Shown: piece by piece, positions 22,780 to 36,101 of the stretch
Layout of the letters: the number at the start of each line of letters is the position of its first letter
Numbering within the stretch: position 1 is the first letter of the stretch
Assembly (NCBI GenBank): GCA_037043015.1
Contig: CM073329.1
Location: forward strand, 15,826,648-15,890,647
Length of the DNA stretch: 64,000 nt
From: Bryum argenteum
Taxonomy: Eukaryota; Streptophyta; Bryopsida; Bryales; Bryaceae
Reading direction: 5' to 3'
The notes under the pieces: model-generated
Databases searched by the model: none
What the model was told of the DNA's origin: nothing
Seen by the model: only the letters and a program-made list of their open reading frames with translations
Program-made: the position numbers and the translations under genes

Positions 22780-24904
22780 CCAAGGCTGAAAACTAAAATT
22801 TGCGTTTAAAAACTCCATCGGTGGAGTTTGACTTTGCAAATTTTCCCACATACACCTTGTAGTATAGGGAACATTCAGTAAAAATCTCAAGCAAAAATAT
22901 CACTTTTAACATCTTTACTTAGGTTGCCCCAAATTGCAAATCTCCTAATTGGAGGCCTTGGTAGTTTAGGAGTTAACTTCCAATAAGGTCTGAACATGTT
23001 TTATTAATTTTCAGCTTTCTATATGATTTTTGCACTACTAGTAATTGTACAACTAAATACATCCTGACATTTACTATAAACTACTTTGATGATATTTCAT
23101 AATATTACATAGGCCAATTATAAGAAACTTTTTAGGCTATCCCATCCTTTTTTATTTGAGACTTACATTTACAATCACTAAGCCAACTATAGTATGTACA
23201 AATCATTGGTAAAATGATTTGATAAATTATTTGATAAGAACCAGTTAAGCACTTGAAAGAGACCTTGCAATACAAGCTTTGGTTTGAAATTACAATATCT
23301 ATGTATCAAAATTTGCCCCAATTAAATGCCAGATAGAAGTATGTTCAAAGGGGTTCATATTTATATCATGTTGATAAGATTGGAATTTGAATTTATAGAC
23401 GGGGTGGAGCATATATCCTCACGAGAACGTGAGCCTAAAATATAAGCATTATGGCTTGCAATTAAGATAATTACACATCTTCTAGTATTTACTATGGTTG
23501 TTCTATTAGGTGAAAACTTATTAGACACTCATTTTGCTTTTTGAACCTTCATGCAATTTATTTATTAGAAGAAGGTAGAAATCAAGGATTTGGTAAAACA
23601 TGCACCACGTTTATTGTATATGGTTTAGGGGGAAAATGAACAGCAAGTATATACCTTCTTGAGTTTTTGAATTTCAAGAAAAAAGAAATTCAAGAAATTC
23701 CAAAATCTCAAATTTTGGCAAATTTTGAAAGAAAAAATTGTAATATCAAAGAAAACTATTTTCGTGATTGATTTTAAATTCTAATAATCATCATATCGGA
23801 GATAAATGGCAACTCACTCTTTACCCTCCCCATTTGTGATTCCTTTAAAGAGGATATTTGGACTGATAATTAAATTCCCCTCCCCTCCCGTCCCCAACTT
23901 GAACTTTCCAAGATTTTAATTTTCCTTTTCTCCGACTGTTTGCCTGCCCGCTGCCCACAATTGGTGCCACAGGTACACCAGTGCAGAAGGTTTACCGACA
24001 GTTGTATATTCGGCATTCCTCGGCCCCTAAAGGATCATGGTGTTTTGGGAGCTCCAACCTCCAAAACAACGTTTTCATACCACCATGCCGGGTTCGGGAA
24101 ATAATTTCATTTTTACTTACCAATATCCTACAGTTCCCATGTCCAACCGGTTTTACGTTTTATGTGAAACTATCCCGGCAATTGTCTCTATTATACGGAG
24201 TACTTAGAATAGAAAATTTCCTGTAATTTTCATTGGTTTTTAGCTGGTGTTTTCAAGAATCAACCGGCTAATAGGTTACTTCCATCGACTCATGATGAAC
24301 TAGTTGTCCATTATTCTCGATCATGCCACCATGTAAACCTTGGAGTATGAGATTTCTTTTTACACTAATTTGGAACTCTCAACTGTAGGATGTTTAGAAG
24401 AACTACCATCAAAAGTAGTGGTGAAGATTTTAGCCGTTGGATTTTTGCCATTTGTAAGATCATAACATTCAGAGTTAATGCAATTTTTTTTCAGCAAACA
24501 TAGTTTGTTTTGTGTAGAAGAAAACGTGATGCATATTACCTTAACAATCTTGCTCATATTTTTTTTCACGCAGATAACTAAGTTGAGCATGCCCATACTC
24601 ATTTGGCTTTTTGAAACTTCATGCAATTTCCTTACTAGAAGAAGGTAGAAAGTCAAGGATTTAGTAAAATATGCACCACATTTATTGTATTTGGTTTACG
24701 AAAAGAATAAAGTGTGAGTGAGTAACTTCATGAGTTTGGGAATTTCAAGAAAAAAGATATTCAAGAAATTCCTAAATCTCAAATTTAAGCAAATTTCGAA
24801 AGAAAAAATTGTACTACTAAGAAAGACTTTGAATCTAGCTCATATAATTTTTGAATGATAAAATCAGTCAATAAAAGATTATACACTTTGTTGTATAGGA
24901 AATA
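22780..24904. repeat. Left part of segmental copy A
   Basis: From ~23771 it runs parallel to 48361 onward (TAATAATCATC, AACTCAC, TCCGACTGTTTGCCTGCCC, GGATCATGGTGTTTTGGGAG). 22980-23295 instead matches 48024-48350 in the opposite orientation. No coding sequence. Confidence 0.75.
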
Positions 24905-24909
24905 CCTAG

Positions 24910-26350
24910 TGTGAGCCAAAAAACCACCATGGAGTGGCCTTTGGTCACAAGGGGTTTTGGGAAACGAGATTGCATGAAGGAAAGAAGAAGAGAGAAGAGG
25001 AGAAAAGAAGAGAATGAGGTAGAAAGAAAGAAGAAGGAAAGAACCACCGGCCGAATGCCTTGGAAGTGACCTCTAGTCTTTTGATCACCATTTCTTCGTC
25101 GTAACTCCAAATGGGGCGTGCCATAGTTTTTTAGAAAGTTAACTTCATTTTGCACGCACGCTTAAAATCTCAAAAGCATAGGGTTGAAAACCCATGACTG
25201 ATTGCCATTTGATTGTGGCTCTTTTTGGCCATTGCCGGGAGGAAACCGTTTTCAACACCCCGACTTTGGGAGCCGGTTTCTCCCTCTCTAACAATCGGAT
25301 GGGAGCATGCCATATACCTCTAGAAAGCTCTCTTAGAGTTCTACCTATCCTAGAAATCTTAAAAGCATTGGACAAAAACTATGTGACTGATTGTCATTTG
25401 AATACCGCTGATTAGTTCACTGCCGCGGTGGGAACTCATCCAACACCCCAACTTTGGGAGCCTATTTATCCCTCTCTATAATTCGGAATTAGACATGCCA
25501 TATACCAATAGAAAGTTACTCAAGAGATCTACCATCATCTCAAATCTATCAACAACTAAGCAATTCAAGAAGAGATCAAGAGAAACAAAATTGAGAGGGT
25601 AGTTCACCTACCTCCCTACTCCTACTCTAACTAAGCATTATAAAGAAGAAGAGGTAGAGAAAGAAGAGATTGATGAGATAAACAAGATGGAGGAGAAGGA
25701 GGCCCATGGCCTTTTTTCTCCTACTTTTACTAGATTGAGTGGTCAAGATAGCTTGGAAACAAGCTATTAAGTACAAAATCGGAGCCGCCAAAGAGGCGAC
25801 TCACCCTGACCCTAACTAAGGCTCAAACCCTAACTAGGCCTCTATAGATGAATGGTGCTCCTCCACGCCGTTCCATCTTGAAGAACCTTCACAAATGGAT
25901 GTAACTCACAACTACTTCCACGAAGTTAAATGAACAAAACCAAGACAATCAAGCCATAAACACAAACATGAACATTAAAAGCTAATTGCGCAAGGTCCAT
26001 GATAAAACACTCAATCCTAAATTAAGCAACTAACCATATTCTTAATTCGAGGATTCACTAGGGGGGATTTTCCCTCCTTTAGACCTTCTCCATCATCAAT
26101 TAGATTCATTAGGGGGGATCTTCCCTCCTCTAGTCCTTCCATACTAAATCTAATCTAAACCTTAAAGTAGTACCAAACGTCCTATCTAAGACCTTGCAAC
26201 AACCATCTTCTAACATGCATATTGTATTCATAACTTAATTAACTTAAATTTCATCAAATTACCTCATAAAGGCATTGCTTGTTAACATTACATTCATAGA
26301 AGTAACAAATAAACAATAACGAAACAAAAGAGCTATTACGAGCTCTCACA
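24910..26350. mobile_element. Solo LTR of an LTR retrotransposon (fossil)
   Basis: 1,441 bp beginning TGTGAG and ending CTCACA, flanked by the 5-bp direct repeat CCTAG (24905-24909 and 26351-26355). TG...CA ends and a 5-bp duplication are LTR hallmarks. No internal region or coding sequence is present. The paralogous site at ~49770 (AACACCTAGTAAAAATC) is empty, so the insertion came after the segmental duplication. Superfamily cannot be told from the LTR alone. Confidence 0.85.
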
Positions 26351-26355
26351 CCTAG

Positions 26356-28058
26356 TAAAAGTCTTCAGCAAAAATATCATTTCTAACCTCTTTATGTAGG
26401 TTGTCATTGTAGAAAAACAACCAAATCAAAGGCCTCAGTTGTTCGGAGCTTAAAAAAGAAGGGTATTGTTAGAGTTGAAAACTTGCAATAACGGCAATTT
26501 TGTTGAAATGGCGGTATTCTTTGTGCCATTTTGCCATAGCCGTGATATGTCATTTAGGCAGGGTTCCAAAATGTGCCTTTTTAGAGGTGTATTTTTTAGC
26601 TAAAATTTAAAAATATTTATGCTTGTAAAATGGCATGTTTTCTAAGATCATGTACATTCTCCATAATATCAACTAATTTCTATAATATCACAACTTTTTT
26701 CATAATATCACACTTTTGTGGTTTTTGACTTTGAATGCAGTCAAAGGGCAATATTTTTGAAGGGCAGCTAAGAAACAACGCCAAAAACATTTTTCATTGA
26801 AAGGCAAATATTCCTCAATGGTTGTTCACAAACATTTCTCCTTTTGAACGACACTTCATAAAAGTTTGCCTTTTGATGTCTAAACCAACAAAATTCGATG
26901 TTACTTATTTCATTTTAAGCACACCAAACGCATCATTTTACCAAAAGAACGTCATTTTAACAATTTAAAGTTCAATGTAAAGTTCACCTTTTAATGCATA
27001 CTGTAACCGATCACCAAAGAAGTTGAATATTTCATCAACTGATAAAAGTTTTTGAAAAGTCATACCAAGTCGAAGACCTAAAATTTTTTGAACCCCTAGA
27101 GAGAATGGTCTCAAAACTACCTCTTTTAGTGCAAGGTGTAATTTTGAATTTGTGATGTAATTTCACGTATGTAACCGCATGATCTAGTACCTGTTTGTAT
27201 ATGTATGTGTACACCACATCTCAAATTCCTCATCATTTGTGAGATCATAATGATCAAAGTTTAAAAAAAAATGTTTTTACTTTTTTCAAAGAAGCATCAA
27301 AGTGTTTTGTGAACCAAAAAAACTAATTCCATAAGTAAATTTGATATGAAGCTCTTCAAGTTCTTCTTCATAGGTGGGTTAGGTTCATATTTTGTTAAGG
27401 AGGTTTTCCTAGAACCAACTCAACAACAATATTGAGCTATTATTATCATCTATAGAAATTGATAGCACCTAAGTTGGTGGAGAACGAGTTGTAACCAATG
27501 GGGGTGTTGTTCAATCTTCCAAATCGTTGAGCTGAGCTGTAGAAGGGGTTGAGAATGAGGTCAACGAGTAGTTATCTTCCCCTAAGTTGATTGGCGAGAA
27601 GGAAAACTCAAAGCAAATGCAACAACATAATTCAAATCACTAACTTACAACAAGAATGGAATGCAAGTTGACTGCAATAAGAAGGGAGAAGTGCAAAGTA
27701 TACAAAGGTTACCAAGAAGAGTGAAAGATACATAAAACTAGCAACACCTTCTTAAAGAGAAAGACATGTATATACGGGGTTGAGGTTGTGTTTTAACTGT
27801 CAGCCCTAGTTGATTGGTAGGTTGACGTACGTGGTGGTAGGTGGGTTGGCCATAGGGTGTAGACCCGAGTCCGGCTAATTGTTGAGTATTTACAATTCAA
27901 ACTTAGCTTGAAGGAATATTCGGGGGAATATTTGAATAACATGTTTACATAATTTTTATTCTCATATGACCTATAAAAACTATAGAAATACTTAATATTC
28001 ACATGGTAGTATTCTGAGAATCAACTACAAAGGCCCGTCTTTGACAATAAAAAAAGAC
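26356..28058. repeat. Middle part of segmental copy A
   Basis: Collinear with 49775-51523: GTATTGTTAGAGTT, GGCGGTATTCTTTGTGCCATTT, GTAGGTGGGTTGGCC and CTACAAAGGCCCGTCTTTGAC all recur in order. It stops where the 17.3-kb transposon begins. Confidence 0.85.
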
Positions 28059-28093
28059 ATATAACACAATATTGAGGAAAACCGCTCATGGCC
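28059..28093. repeat. Left ATAT flank and inverted repeat of the 17.3-kb element
   Basis: ATAT (28059-28062), then the 31-base inverted repeat starting AACACAATATTGAGG and ending CTCATGGCC. An inner CCGCACTTG (28102) also occurs just inside the right end. Confidence 0.88.
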
Positions 28094-28402
28094 TTTGAAA
28101 ACCGCACTTGCTCCCTCGCTCATGACTTTAGGTGTTTTAGAGATTCCAAAAAACAAATCTGCAAAAATTGCACTTTTTACCAATGCAACCCGGAATAAAT
28201 GTCAAAATTCCAACATTAGGTACATCTCATGGTTTTATACATGTTTAGATTAAGAAGATATGATAAAATAGTATGTATTATATATTTTCATATATATGCT
28301 TTGAATACACAATAGAATTTCAATATCTAATAAGACTAGGGAAAAAATTAACCTATATATATATATATATTCTAATGCTAACGCTTCTATACCTATTTGC
28401 AA

Positions 28403-31400
28403 CTACTCTAAGTCATCTTCTTCTGTTGCATCTCCACTGTTGTCCACTTGCTCGTCATTAGTTGTATGAGATTGATTTGCCATGTGCTCCAAGAGATGAA
28501 AAGTCATTGCTTTTGGAATAGATATCTCTTTCTCCACACTAGTTTTTTCAACCATACAAGTCTCGAATTTTGAAGATGGTGCCCATGAGGTAATTGCTGT
28601 ATCTAAGTCCACCCAATTTGACGGCTCATAAGAAGGAATCCATTTTCGTTTTAGGCATTTTTCATATCTATGAGTCCACATGCCCGGATCATCTTGCAGA
28701 ATTGTTGGTTTTGGCCAATACCATATTACCTTCATGCTTCCTGATCTTGCAGAAACATTTCTTGTAGCCTTGACTTTTCCTAGAAAAAAAGGTATGTCTA
28801 ACCTCATATCATCGATACTGCTATTCATAGCAACAAAATGTCCAACTTTAACATCGTTAAATGGATCAAATTCTGGATAAGGGCCCAATGTAGATTCCTC
28901 CAAAGATGTAACATGTGCCGTATAAGGAGTTCCTTGCTTCCTTGTGGATTTGTAACTTTTCTTTCGTGGTTTGTCACGTCTCGGCCCAAAATATCCTCTC
29001 TCTTGTACTTCTGGAAGATGATTCAAGATTGTTGGTGCGTCCAAAGTGCCTTCGCCTACTTGAAGTCCTCCAGGTCCATCCATATTCTCCTCCCTCTCAA
29101 CATGGTTTTGCGACTCCATACGTTCAGGCCAAAAGTTCGATTGTTCCCACACTTCTGAGTTGCTCTTCTTGGGAAATTCATCGAGATATTGTAACAACCA
29201 CTTTGTATTGTGAATGGCTTCTAGATTACGCTCAACATGCATGAACTTCAAGATGCATCGTTCTTTCCATTTGATAAATTCCTCCAAAGCTCTCATTTCT
29301 TGTTCAGTTGCTTATTCCACTTTGGCGAACTCCGGTTTTGAACCTCCTCCCGGCACTTCATTTAGGCATTGATAGCCGTTTGCAGGCTCCCAAGATGAAT
29401 CTCGAGCATAGTCCTTGCTCTGAACAAATGGTTTATTGTTTTTCAAATAAAACCTAAAGTGATGGGGTTTGGAAATCCCCGTAAATGCGTCCGGACCTGT
29501 ATACATGTATGGAGTGATGAATTTCTTCCAATCCCAGATGTATTCCAAGTGACGAGAACTTTTGAACGACTCCGTCAGAGATGTGCCTCCTTTCACCAAG
29601 TCTAACAGTTGTTGCATTGAATCGATGTCTTGGCGCTTTAGTACTCCAGATATAACACTAAATCTTTGATCTATGTCCTCATGCGTGTGCCTAACAAGAA
29701 GAAAAGCTAAATGTATCTCTGCAAAATAGCCCAAACCCACAAGTGCAGCACACATACCAAACATGTATTGGTTCTTGTTTTTCCGCCACGCTTGTTATGC
29801 TTGGATGCGTAAGGTTGGAGGAAGAATGCCACCACGTCGAGCTTTCACATCGGCAATACCATACATTATCGATGTAATCACCTGATTGCTATCATGCTTA
29901 TGATGGGAGTCAATCCAAACATCAGAATACAATCCTTCTCCATGTACGAGTACACCACACAAATGTGTCTTCACATAGCGTCCTTCCATTCCCTTCACTG
30001 ATTGCCGTAGCTTTGGTACCATTGTAGTATTTTGGTCCATCCCATCAACGATCAAGCAAAGAGATTGGTTTGGAAACAATTTCGCATTATCTTTAGCCTC
30101 CCAGTAATCCTTCCTCTCTTCAATCTGTAATGCTTGATGTAGTAGCAAATTTTCCTCAATCAAACGCTTTTGTGTTGGATTTGTGGTACTTGACTCCAAG
30201 CATGTTCGATATTCCCAACAAATCTGGCATTTGGAAAATCGAGAGTTTGGTGGTATCTGTACGTAAGTATACTCTTCGCGCCACATACGATAAAATGAAC
30301 ACTCCCCAGGTGATTTTTCAAGTGTCAATTTCTCCACGTTTGTTGACACTGCTAGAAAAACATCCTTTCGTGTAGTATTTACGGGCAGTAGTACGAGTGG
30401 CACCATTTCATTATCACTCCTTCTCCGACATTGTCTATGAGGTTGAGTGCATCCGGCTTCTCTTACAAATCTCTCAAACATTGTCCTCATTGATTGTACC
30501 CCGGGTGATGTACGTGATACATGGACAGTATTTCCGTGTACTGCCGATATTCTGCCATTGCATTGGATATCATGTACTTCTGAAACAATCCCCCTGCTTT
30601 TGATGTCCGATTTCAGTTCTTCAATCCGCCTTCTTGAATATCCAAGCGCGATTGCATAGCAACCATTGCATATGTCTTGCCCACAAAGTTTTGTCTCAAA
30701 CTTATTCGTTTCAGCGTTGTAAACATCTGTAAGGCTCTCAAGAATCCAAGATGCCCTCTCCTCATACTTCTCTGATCCCCATACTTTGAATCGCTTCATC
30801 AACACAACACTTGCTTCCAACTTCTCCAAGCATCTTTTTGAGCAATTTCTTGATCGCAAGTCAATATGCACATTTCTGAGTGTTACTTTCTCAGACCGTG
30901 CTATCCCAATTTTTCTTGGTCTTCCTTCTTGCGTTCGACGTTGAACCATCACATACTTTCGCTTCTGAGAGCTTTGTGGCAATCCATCAATTCCAGATAC
31001 ACTGCGTATGTGGTGTATCATTGACGGACTTTGTTCATGTGGTGAATCGTTGCATCCTCTGTCGTGGTCCTCACTTCTGAAATTTGAATTCTGATCTACA
31101 TTGTTGCTCGATCCATAGGGCCCTTCTTCAGAAAAATCAAAACGGCGGGATACATCATTTAAACTCGAACTATTACCATTGTAATATTCAATCGCTTTGA
31201 TTGAATCCTTCGACCATCGAACAATCTGCCCAATGCAATCTACCATGGATTCGCCATCTTCATTTATATCCGCAAGTCTTGTTGCATGAACTTCTAAAAT
31301 ACGGACAGCGCATTGATGTGGAAACAAAATAAGACCTCCAACACTGTCGCCTACTTGAAATTTTGTCTCTAGAATTCCTCTTCCTATGACTGTTCCATTT

Positions 31401-31699
31401 CTATCTTTTAGATGCACACCAACCCGTTCCTTACTCTTACAAAATCTCTCTGCCAAATTCAAAGGAGAACTATTGCGTCGATTATGGCCTGATGTAGATG
31501 CTAAAATTCGTCTCCCCAATGATAATTGTCTGTGACTTCCGTGACTTTGCTCTCGGGTTGGTGTAACGTTATTGATGGACGAAGGAACATTCTCCTTATT
31601 GCTCATATATTCTCCCCGATCCATATCCAACCTACACTTTGACACCATGAATAAAATTTTATTAAATACATTGCTCAATACATTCACATATTTTGGCAA
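28403..31699 (-). CDS. DUF7869-family (RNase-H-like, transposase-like) protein with two in-frame stops
   Basis: One frame is open for about 1,098 codons except for TAA at 29795-29797 and 29312-29314. The start could be 31699 or the downstream ATG at 31624 (MDRGEYMSNKEN). The N-terminal barrel-like segment (VHLKDRNGTVIGRGILETKF, VGDSVGGL, CIGQIVRW) resembles TNP1/En-Spm-type domains. The core has KCQICWEYR, CLIVDGMDQ (first acidic residue), HLCGVLVHGEG and PPTLRIQA. The usual DN after QA is replaced at the first stop. THEDIDQRFSVISGVLKR is a hallmark of DUF7869 proteins. A C-terminal SH3-like segment (VKVGHFVAMN, PFFLGKVKATR, KVIWYWPKP) follows. The probable role is as the element's transposase. 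The stops, one at a probable catalytic site, suggest a recently dead copy. Confidence 0.75.
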
Positions 31700-32834
31700 T
31701 CCCTACTGTGTACAAATAGATTTGTATTTTTGGGACTAAGAGTTTGTAAAAACATTTATTTTTTGAACTAAGAGTTTATAAAAACATTTATATACACACG
31801 ATCCTAGTCGGGTTTGTTTGTAAACAACCCAAAAATATTGGGCCAATCCATTCAAAGACACATTAATTACATGTTTTTCCATTAGTTAATCTTTGAAGAT
31901 ACTCTTATGTTGACACTAAGTTAATTAAGGTTAAGTTGGGAGAGTTCTTGACTATTGAGCTTAGTAATTAAACCGATAATTTAATTGTAACTTAAAGTAC
32001 TTAAATAGATTATACTAAAAGGATCTTAAATATTTTTATTTTTCATTTTAAAAATAGATGGTAGAAACCTTTTATACGTATTACGTTTCCTAACATTCCA
32101 TATAGACTAATATGAAAATCTAATTCGAAGAGCAAATTAATATGAAATTGTGTGAACTTCAAGTGTACTTGGAATAGATTTACGTCAAAAGAAAATTAAC
32201 CGTTTATTCAGAAACACCTATTATATATGTGGTTTTAAGCTTGTATAGTTTTTTGTTGACTAAACAAATGTGTTGTACAACACATGCGCTACCTCCAAAT
32301 ACTTCACGCCATGAACTTTGATATTACTCCCTACAAATACAAAATGCTACAAATACAAAATGCAGTGAATCAACAAAGCACCTTAAGATATATGTACAAC
32401 CTTTATAGTAGAGCACATATTTTATAAAACTTAGAAGCATACAATTTAATTACGATTCTCAAAGCTCATGTTGTTTTAAATATTAATTTTTGATTTTCTA
32501 ATTTTAGGAAAAAAATCATCAAATATGGTCATTAATGACATTAAAATATTTTATGCTAGTTTCGTCATTTATCTCTAATATTTTTCAATGAAGAATACAC
32601 TTACGAAGGAGATCCTTCAATACATCCGATATAACATTTTCAATTATGTTTACAAATGGCGCTTGCAGCATTTAACCTCTAAACGTCCCATGGGAATAGT
32701 AGATACAAGGAGGTATAAATGATAATTCATTGAACAAAAAACTCAAAATTGACATTAAGTATGAATAATTGCACATTAATAAACATTGAACTAAAGCACT
32801 GTATGCATGGCCAAAATTTTAGATTTTCCAAGAC
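31700..32834. other. AT-rich DNA inside the 17.3-kb element
   Basis: Upstream of the DUF7869 gene and probably containing its promoter, but no specific site can be defended. Confidence 0.5.
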
Positions 32835-32837
32835 TTA

Positions 32838-33201
32838 GGGGCACTTCACACTATGGCCGTCCAAGTCGAGAGGCCGTGGAATTGAGAGTCCAAACTTTGT
32901 TGAGAGTCCAAAGGTATTTATTGAAAATAACCAATAAAATATTGTAATTGAATTTTTTATTATTAAAATCTGACGGACTCTCGACCATAGTTTGGGTCTT
33001 GCAAAATGCAGGACCCAAACAAATGTCGAGAGACCGTCGCCTTGGTCAAAAAGTGCTGCCACATAGGCCATTTGGAGAGTGACGGATGGTGGACTTTGGG
33101 TTCTAGTGTGAAGGCTCGAGAGGCCGAAATTAGGGTTTCCTGCAATTTCATTGGCTGAAATCGACGGCCTCTCGACCTTCAGCCATAGTGTGAAGTGCCC
33201 C
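32838..33201. mobile_element. Tourist-like MITE, 364 bp, TTA target duplication
   Basis: Perfect 20-bp inverted ends (GGGGCACTTCACACTATGGC) are flanked by TTA at 32835-32837 and 33202-33204. A 3-bp TTA duplication and G-rich ends fit the PIF/Harbinger superfamily. CTCTCGAC and its complement are scattered inside. It has no coding capacity and depends on a transposase supplied elsewhere. Confidence 0.88.
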
Positions 33202-33204
33202 TTA

Positions 33205-35881
33205 AGTACTATTAAGAAGAATCCTAACTACCTAACTCGTAGGTTTGAAATTTTTTGATTTTAAATACTATATAAAATCATATGGAGAAGTATTAAATGT
33301 AAATATTTATGTAAAATTTATAAACTTGATCTCACAAGTACATACTCAAAAAAGTAGCAAACTCAAAAGTTTCACCTTGCATTGGATAATTGCAATTTCA
33401 AAAGCATTTGGTAGTTTTGAGGCCTTTCATATGTCAAACAATTGGCGGGCATGGAGTACAAAAGATATTAAATAGCAACTTCAAAGTTATATTACACCTC
33501 TTCATAAACTCTATTGAAAAATAACTTGTGCTTTCTAATTAGGGTGAGATTTTGAAAGCAAATTTTATTTTCAAAACTCTCAAAAGGGATGGCATTTTCA
33601 AAAACTGAATAATCTTATGGGGTTCGCGGTCCCAATGATCAAACATTCAAAGGTAGGTAAGACAAACTTTCCTCAAGTAGAGGTTTGAAGCTTTATGTGG
33701 AGTTTTTTAATTTGCATATTTTCATCTACACCGTCACCCGAAGCAATCAATATTCATCTACAATAAACAATATTCATCCACGTGCATGAGTCGTTTCTCT
33801 GAAAGCAAATCCAAACTTACCAGCTGCTTGCCTTTGGTTCCAACTCTAGCTGTTGTTTTTCTTTGCTCTAACCATCTTTTTGAGAATCTTGTCGTCAACG
33901 TTGCATTATTGATCCCGTAACCACCATTTTCATGCTGCCAAAAAACATAAATTAACTTCCAATTTTGTCACTGCCTCTCTGTGGTCTCTCTTCCTTCTCC
34001 TTCTCTACAAGTATAATCAGATCACAATCACAATCAATTTCACTTCCCCCTTTCGAGAGTGGACAAACAAACCACACTAGTTTCTAGCTAGTTAGTGCCT
34101 TGAAGATACTTGACATAGTATCTCCAAAGCGCCATCATAAGATCACTCTTATGGAAAACAAGTCCATGAAAAATTCATAGTAATCAAAATGACATAACAT
34201 GCCCCATGTTTCAAAATTCTAAAACAAATATCACTTGCACTAAAATGCATGCCACAAAATGACCTAGTTTTAAATCTGGCACAATAACAAGAGGGACATG
34301 GTCAAAGTATTCAAGTGGTCATGGCAATGCCGCGAGGGCGTACTGGTTATAGATTACATATTATACTGGCTCTAAAAATATTGCCATAAAAATTTCCTCT
34401 ATACTTTACACACACTGTAAAAATTTGGGGGAAAAATCAAATTCAAGTGTTACAAGTAGGTGTCCAAAAGCTGCAAAAACCTCATTTGTATTTTACAAAA
34501 CTCTATGAATTTATGTAGATAACTAGATACTCTTTGTAGCTACATAACTCTAACTAGTTTTCAATAACAACCCTCTGAAGTCACAAGTTATTTCTCACGT
34601 TTTCAATTCATTATTTCACAAGTGTTAGATACTCTTCTAGTGCCCCAACAGTCACATATTATTTACTATATTCCCGTAGCTCTTATAACAAGCTACTTTT
34701 GGTGAGGCATAACACAATGGTAAACTTCCACCATCTCAAAAGAAAGCTTTTTTGATACACTATCTACATATGCAATTGCTTTTTAGAAAGAACTTGAATT
34801 GTACACCCAAAGAAGCTGGAGATTGGACCTCCGTACTCTAAGTAGATGTCAAGATAAACAAGAGCAACTTCAAATGATCATATCCAAAACCTAGAATATC
34901 CAAATTCCATCAAACTACCACCAAAGTCTTCAAATCAGTAACAAATATTATCAAAACTATCTCTTTCATGCTAATCCAAGCTCCATGTGTTAAAAAAATC
35001 CATAAGCAATCATTGCACTTCAAAATATGTATGTAACTTTTTCAATAAGAGACAACATCAAGGTTTCTTACATCAACTCAACTCAATATTTGTAACTGCG
35101 AGCCACATATATGTAAAGGGCATCAAAAGAGGTTTCTAAAGAGATATTAGTACTCTCTTCCTTAACAAACCTCACCATGTAATGGTCTTCATAACAACTA
35201 AAGGTAGTTTTTAGAAAGTAAGTTACAAGATACTAAAGTTGTCAAATGAATAATTTACACTTTTTTGGAAGTTTTTCATGTATTGGTAAAGTTAATGCAG
35301 TACCTTCTTTCATACTTCATGATTTGCAATTTGAATAGATTTTACAAAAATGGTGATCATATGAAAGTTGAAGGTATGTTATCTCTTCTTGCTCTGAACA
35401 TAAACTTGTTGGTGGGTACTGTACAGTACATGTACCCCTCATGGCGTTCCAGTGTGCAGTCAGTACTCAACACACCAAGAGCTCTTGTGGCTTTACAATC
35501 AATATACAGTACACATGCACACAAGTTGTGAGAAGCTACCGAAGTAGAGTCCTGACCTTCAAATCTGTTCAGGTGTACTTCCTACCAGTTTTATTTGTAA
35601 GATGCAAACTATAAAATTGCAGGTTCACGAAAAGCAGCTGCAATGAGTCTCTGGTGCTCTGGATATGCTCATATAAGCTCTAACTTTCCAGCCCCACAAT
35701 ATAATACTATATGTTGAAGTCACAATGAGCATGTCCTGACAGCAGCTCATGGCGGCTGTGCTTGGGGGCATTGAGCAGTCCACCACGCCATCCCATGTGG
35801 GGTTCCTTTGAACTATCAATTTGGCAATTTCACTTTTTCAATAAGAATAGCGTGCATGCATATTTCCCTTGAGAATAGAAG
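33205..35881. other. AT-rich DNA inside the 17.3-kb element
   Basis: Apart from a SINE remnant (~34050-34135) no gene or element is recognised. A short palindrome, GTACTGTACAGTAC, lies at ~35417. Confidence 0.5.
34050..34135 (-). mobile_element. Decayed SINE fragment
   Basis: The reverse complement contains GATACTATGTCAAGTATCTT then CAAGGCA, AGAAACTAG and GTCCACTCTCG, matching the centre of the SINE at 19085-19452 (19246-19325). No ends are left. Confidence 0.75.
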
Positions 35882-36040
35882 CTGATTCCCAGGAACACGG
35901 TGATCTCGACAAAAAAGTCGCAGGTGTTCACGACTTACCAGGAGGAGCAGACGATGGTGTCGATCCAGGTGTTCGAGGGAGAGTGGAGTCTACGAAGGAC
36001 TGCCACGAGCTTCGGAAGTTCTACGGCTGAGCGACGTTGG
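35882..36040 (+). pseudogene. BiP/HSP70 fragment captured in the transposon
   Basis: Translation reads [20 protein letters not shown], then [12 protein letters not shown], and after a frame change [10 protein letters not shown]. This is the substrate-binding-domain start of ER HSP70 (BiP), which normally has [17 protein letters not shown] and [15 protein letters not shown] (family knowledge). P to S and R to W changes and the shift show it is non-functional. Only ~50 codons are present, with no intron. Confidence 0.88.
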
Positions 36041-36101
36041 AGAATTCAGCCCGGGTTGCACATCCATCCGGATGGGGAGCGATCCCTAATCACCTCGACG
36101 T

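Noticed and set aside
29312-29797. Stop codons repaired by RNA editing or read through in the DUF7869 gene
   Set aside because: Stop-removing U-to-C editing is known only for organelle transcripts of some plants, and there is no read-through signal. Mutation or base error is simpler.
35640-35830. LTAAHGG-like peptide suggesting a serine protease
   Set aside because: Only a few residues match, with no supporting motif on either side.
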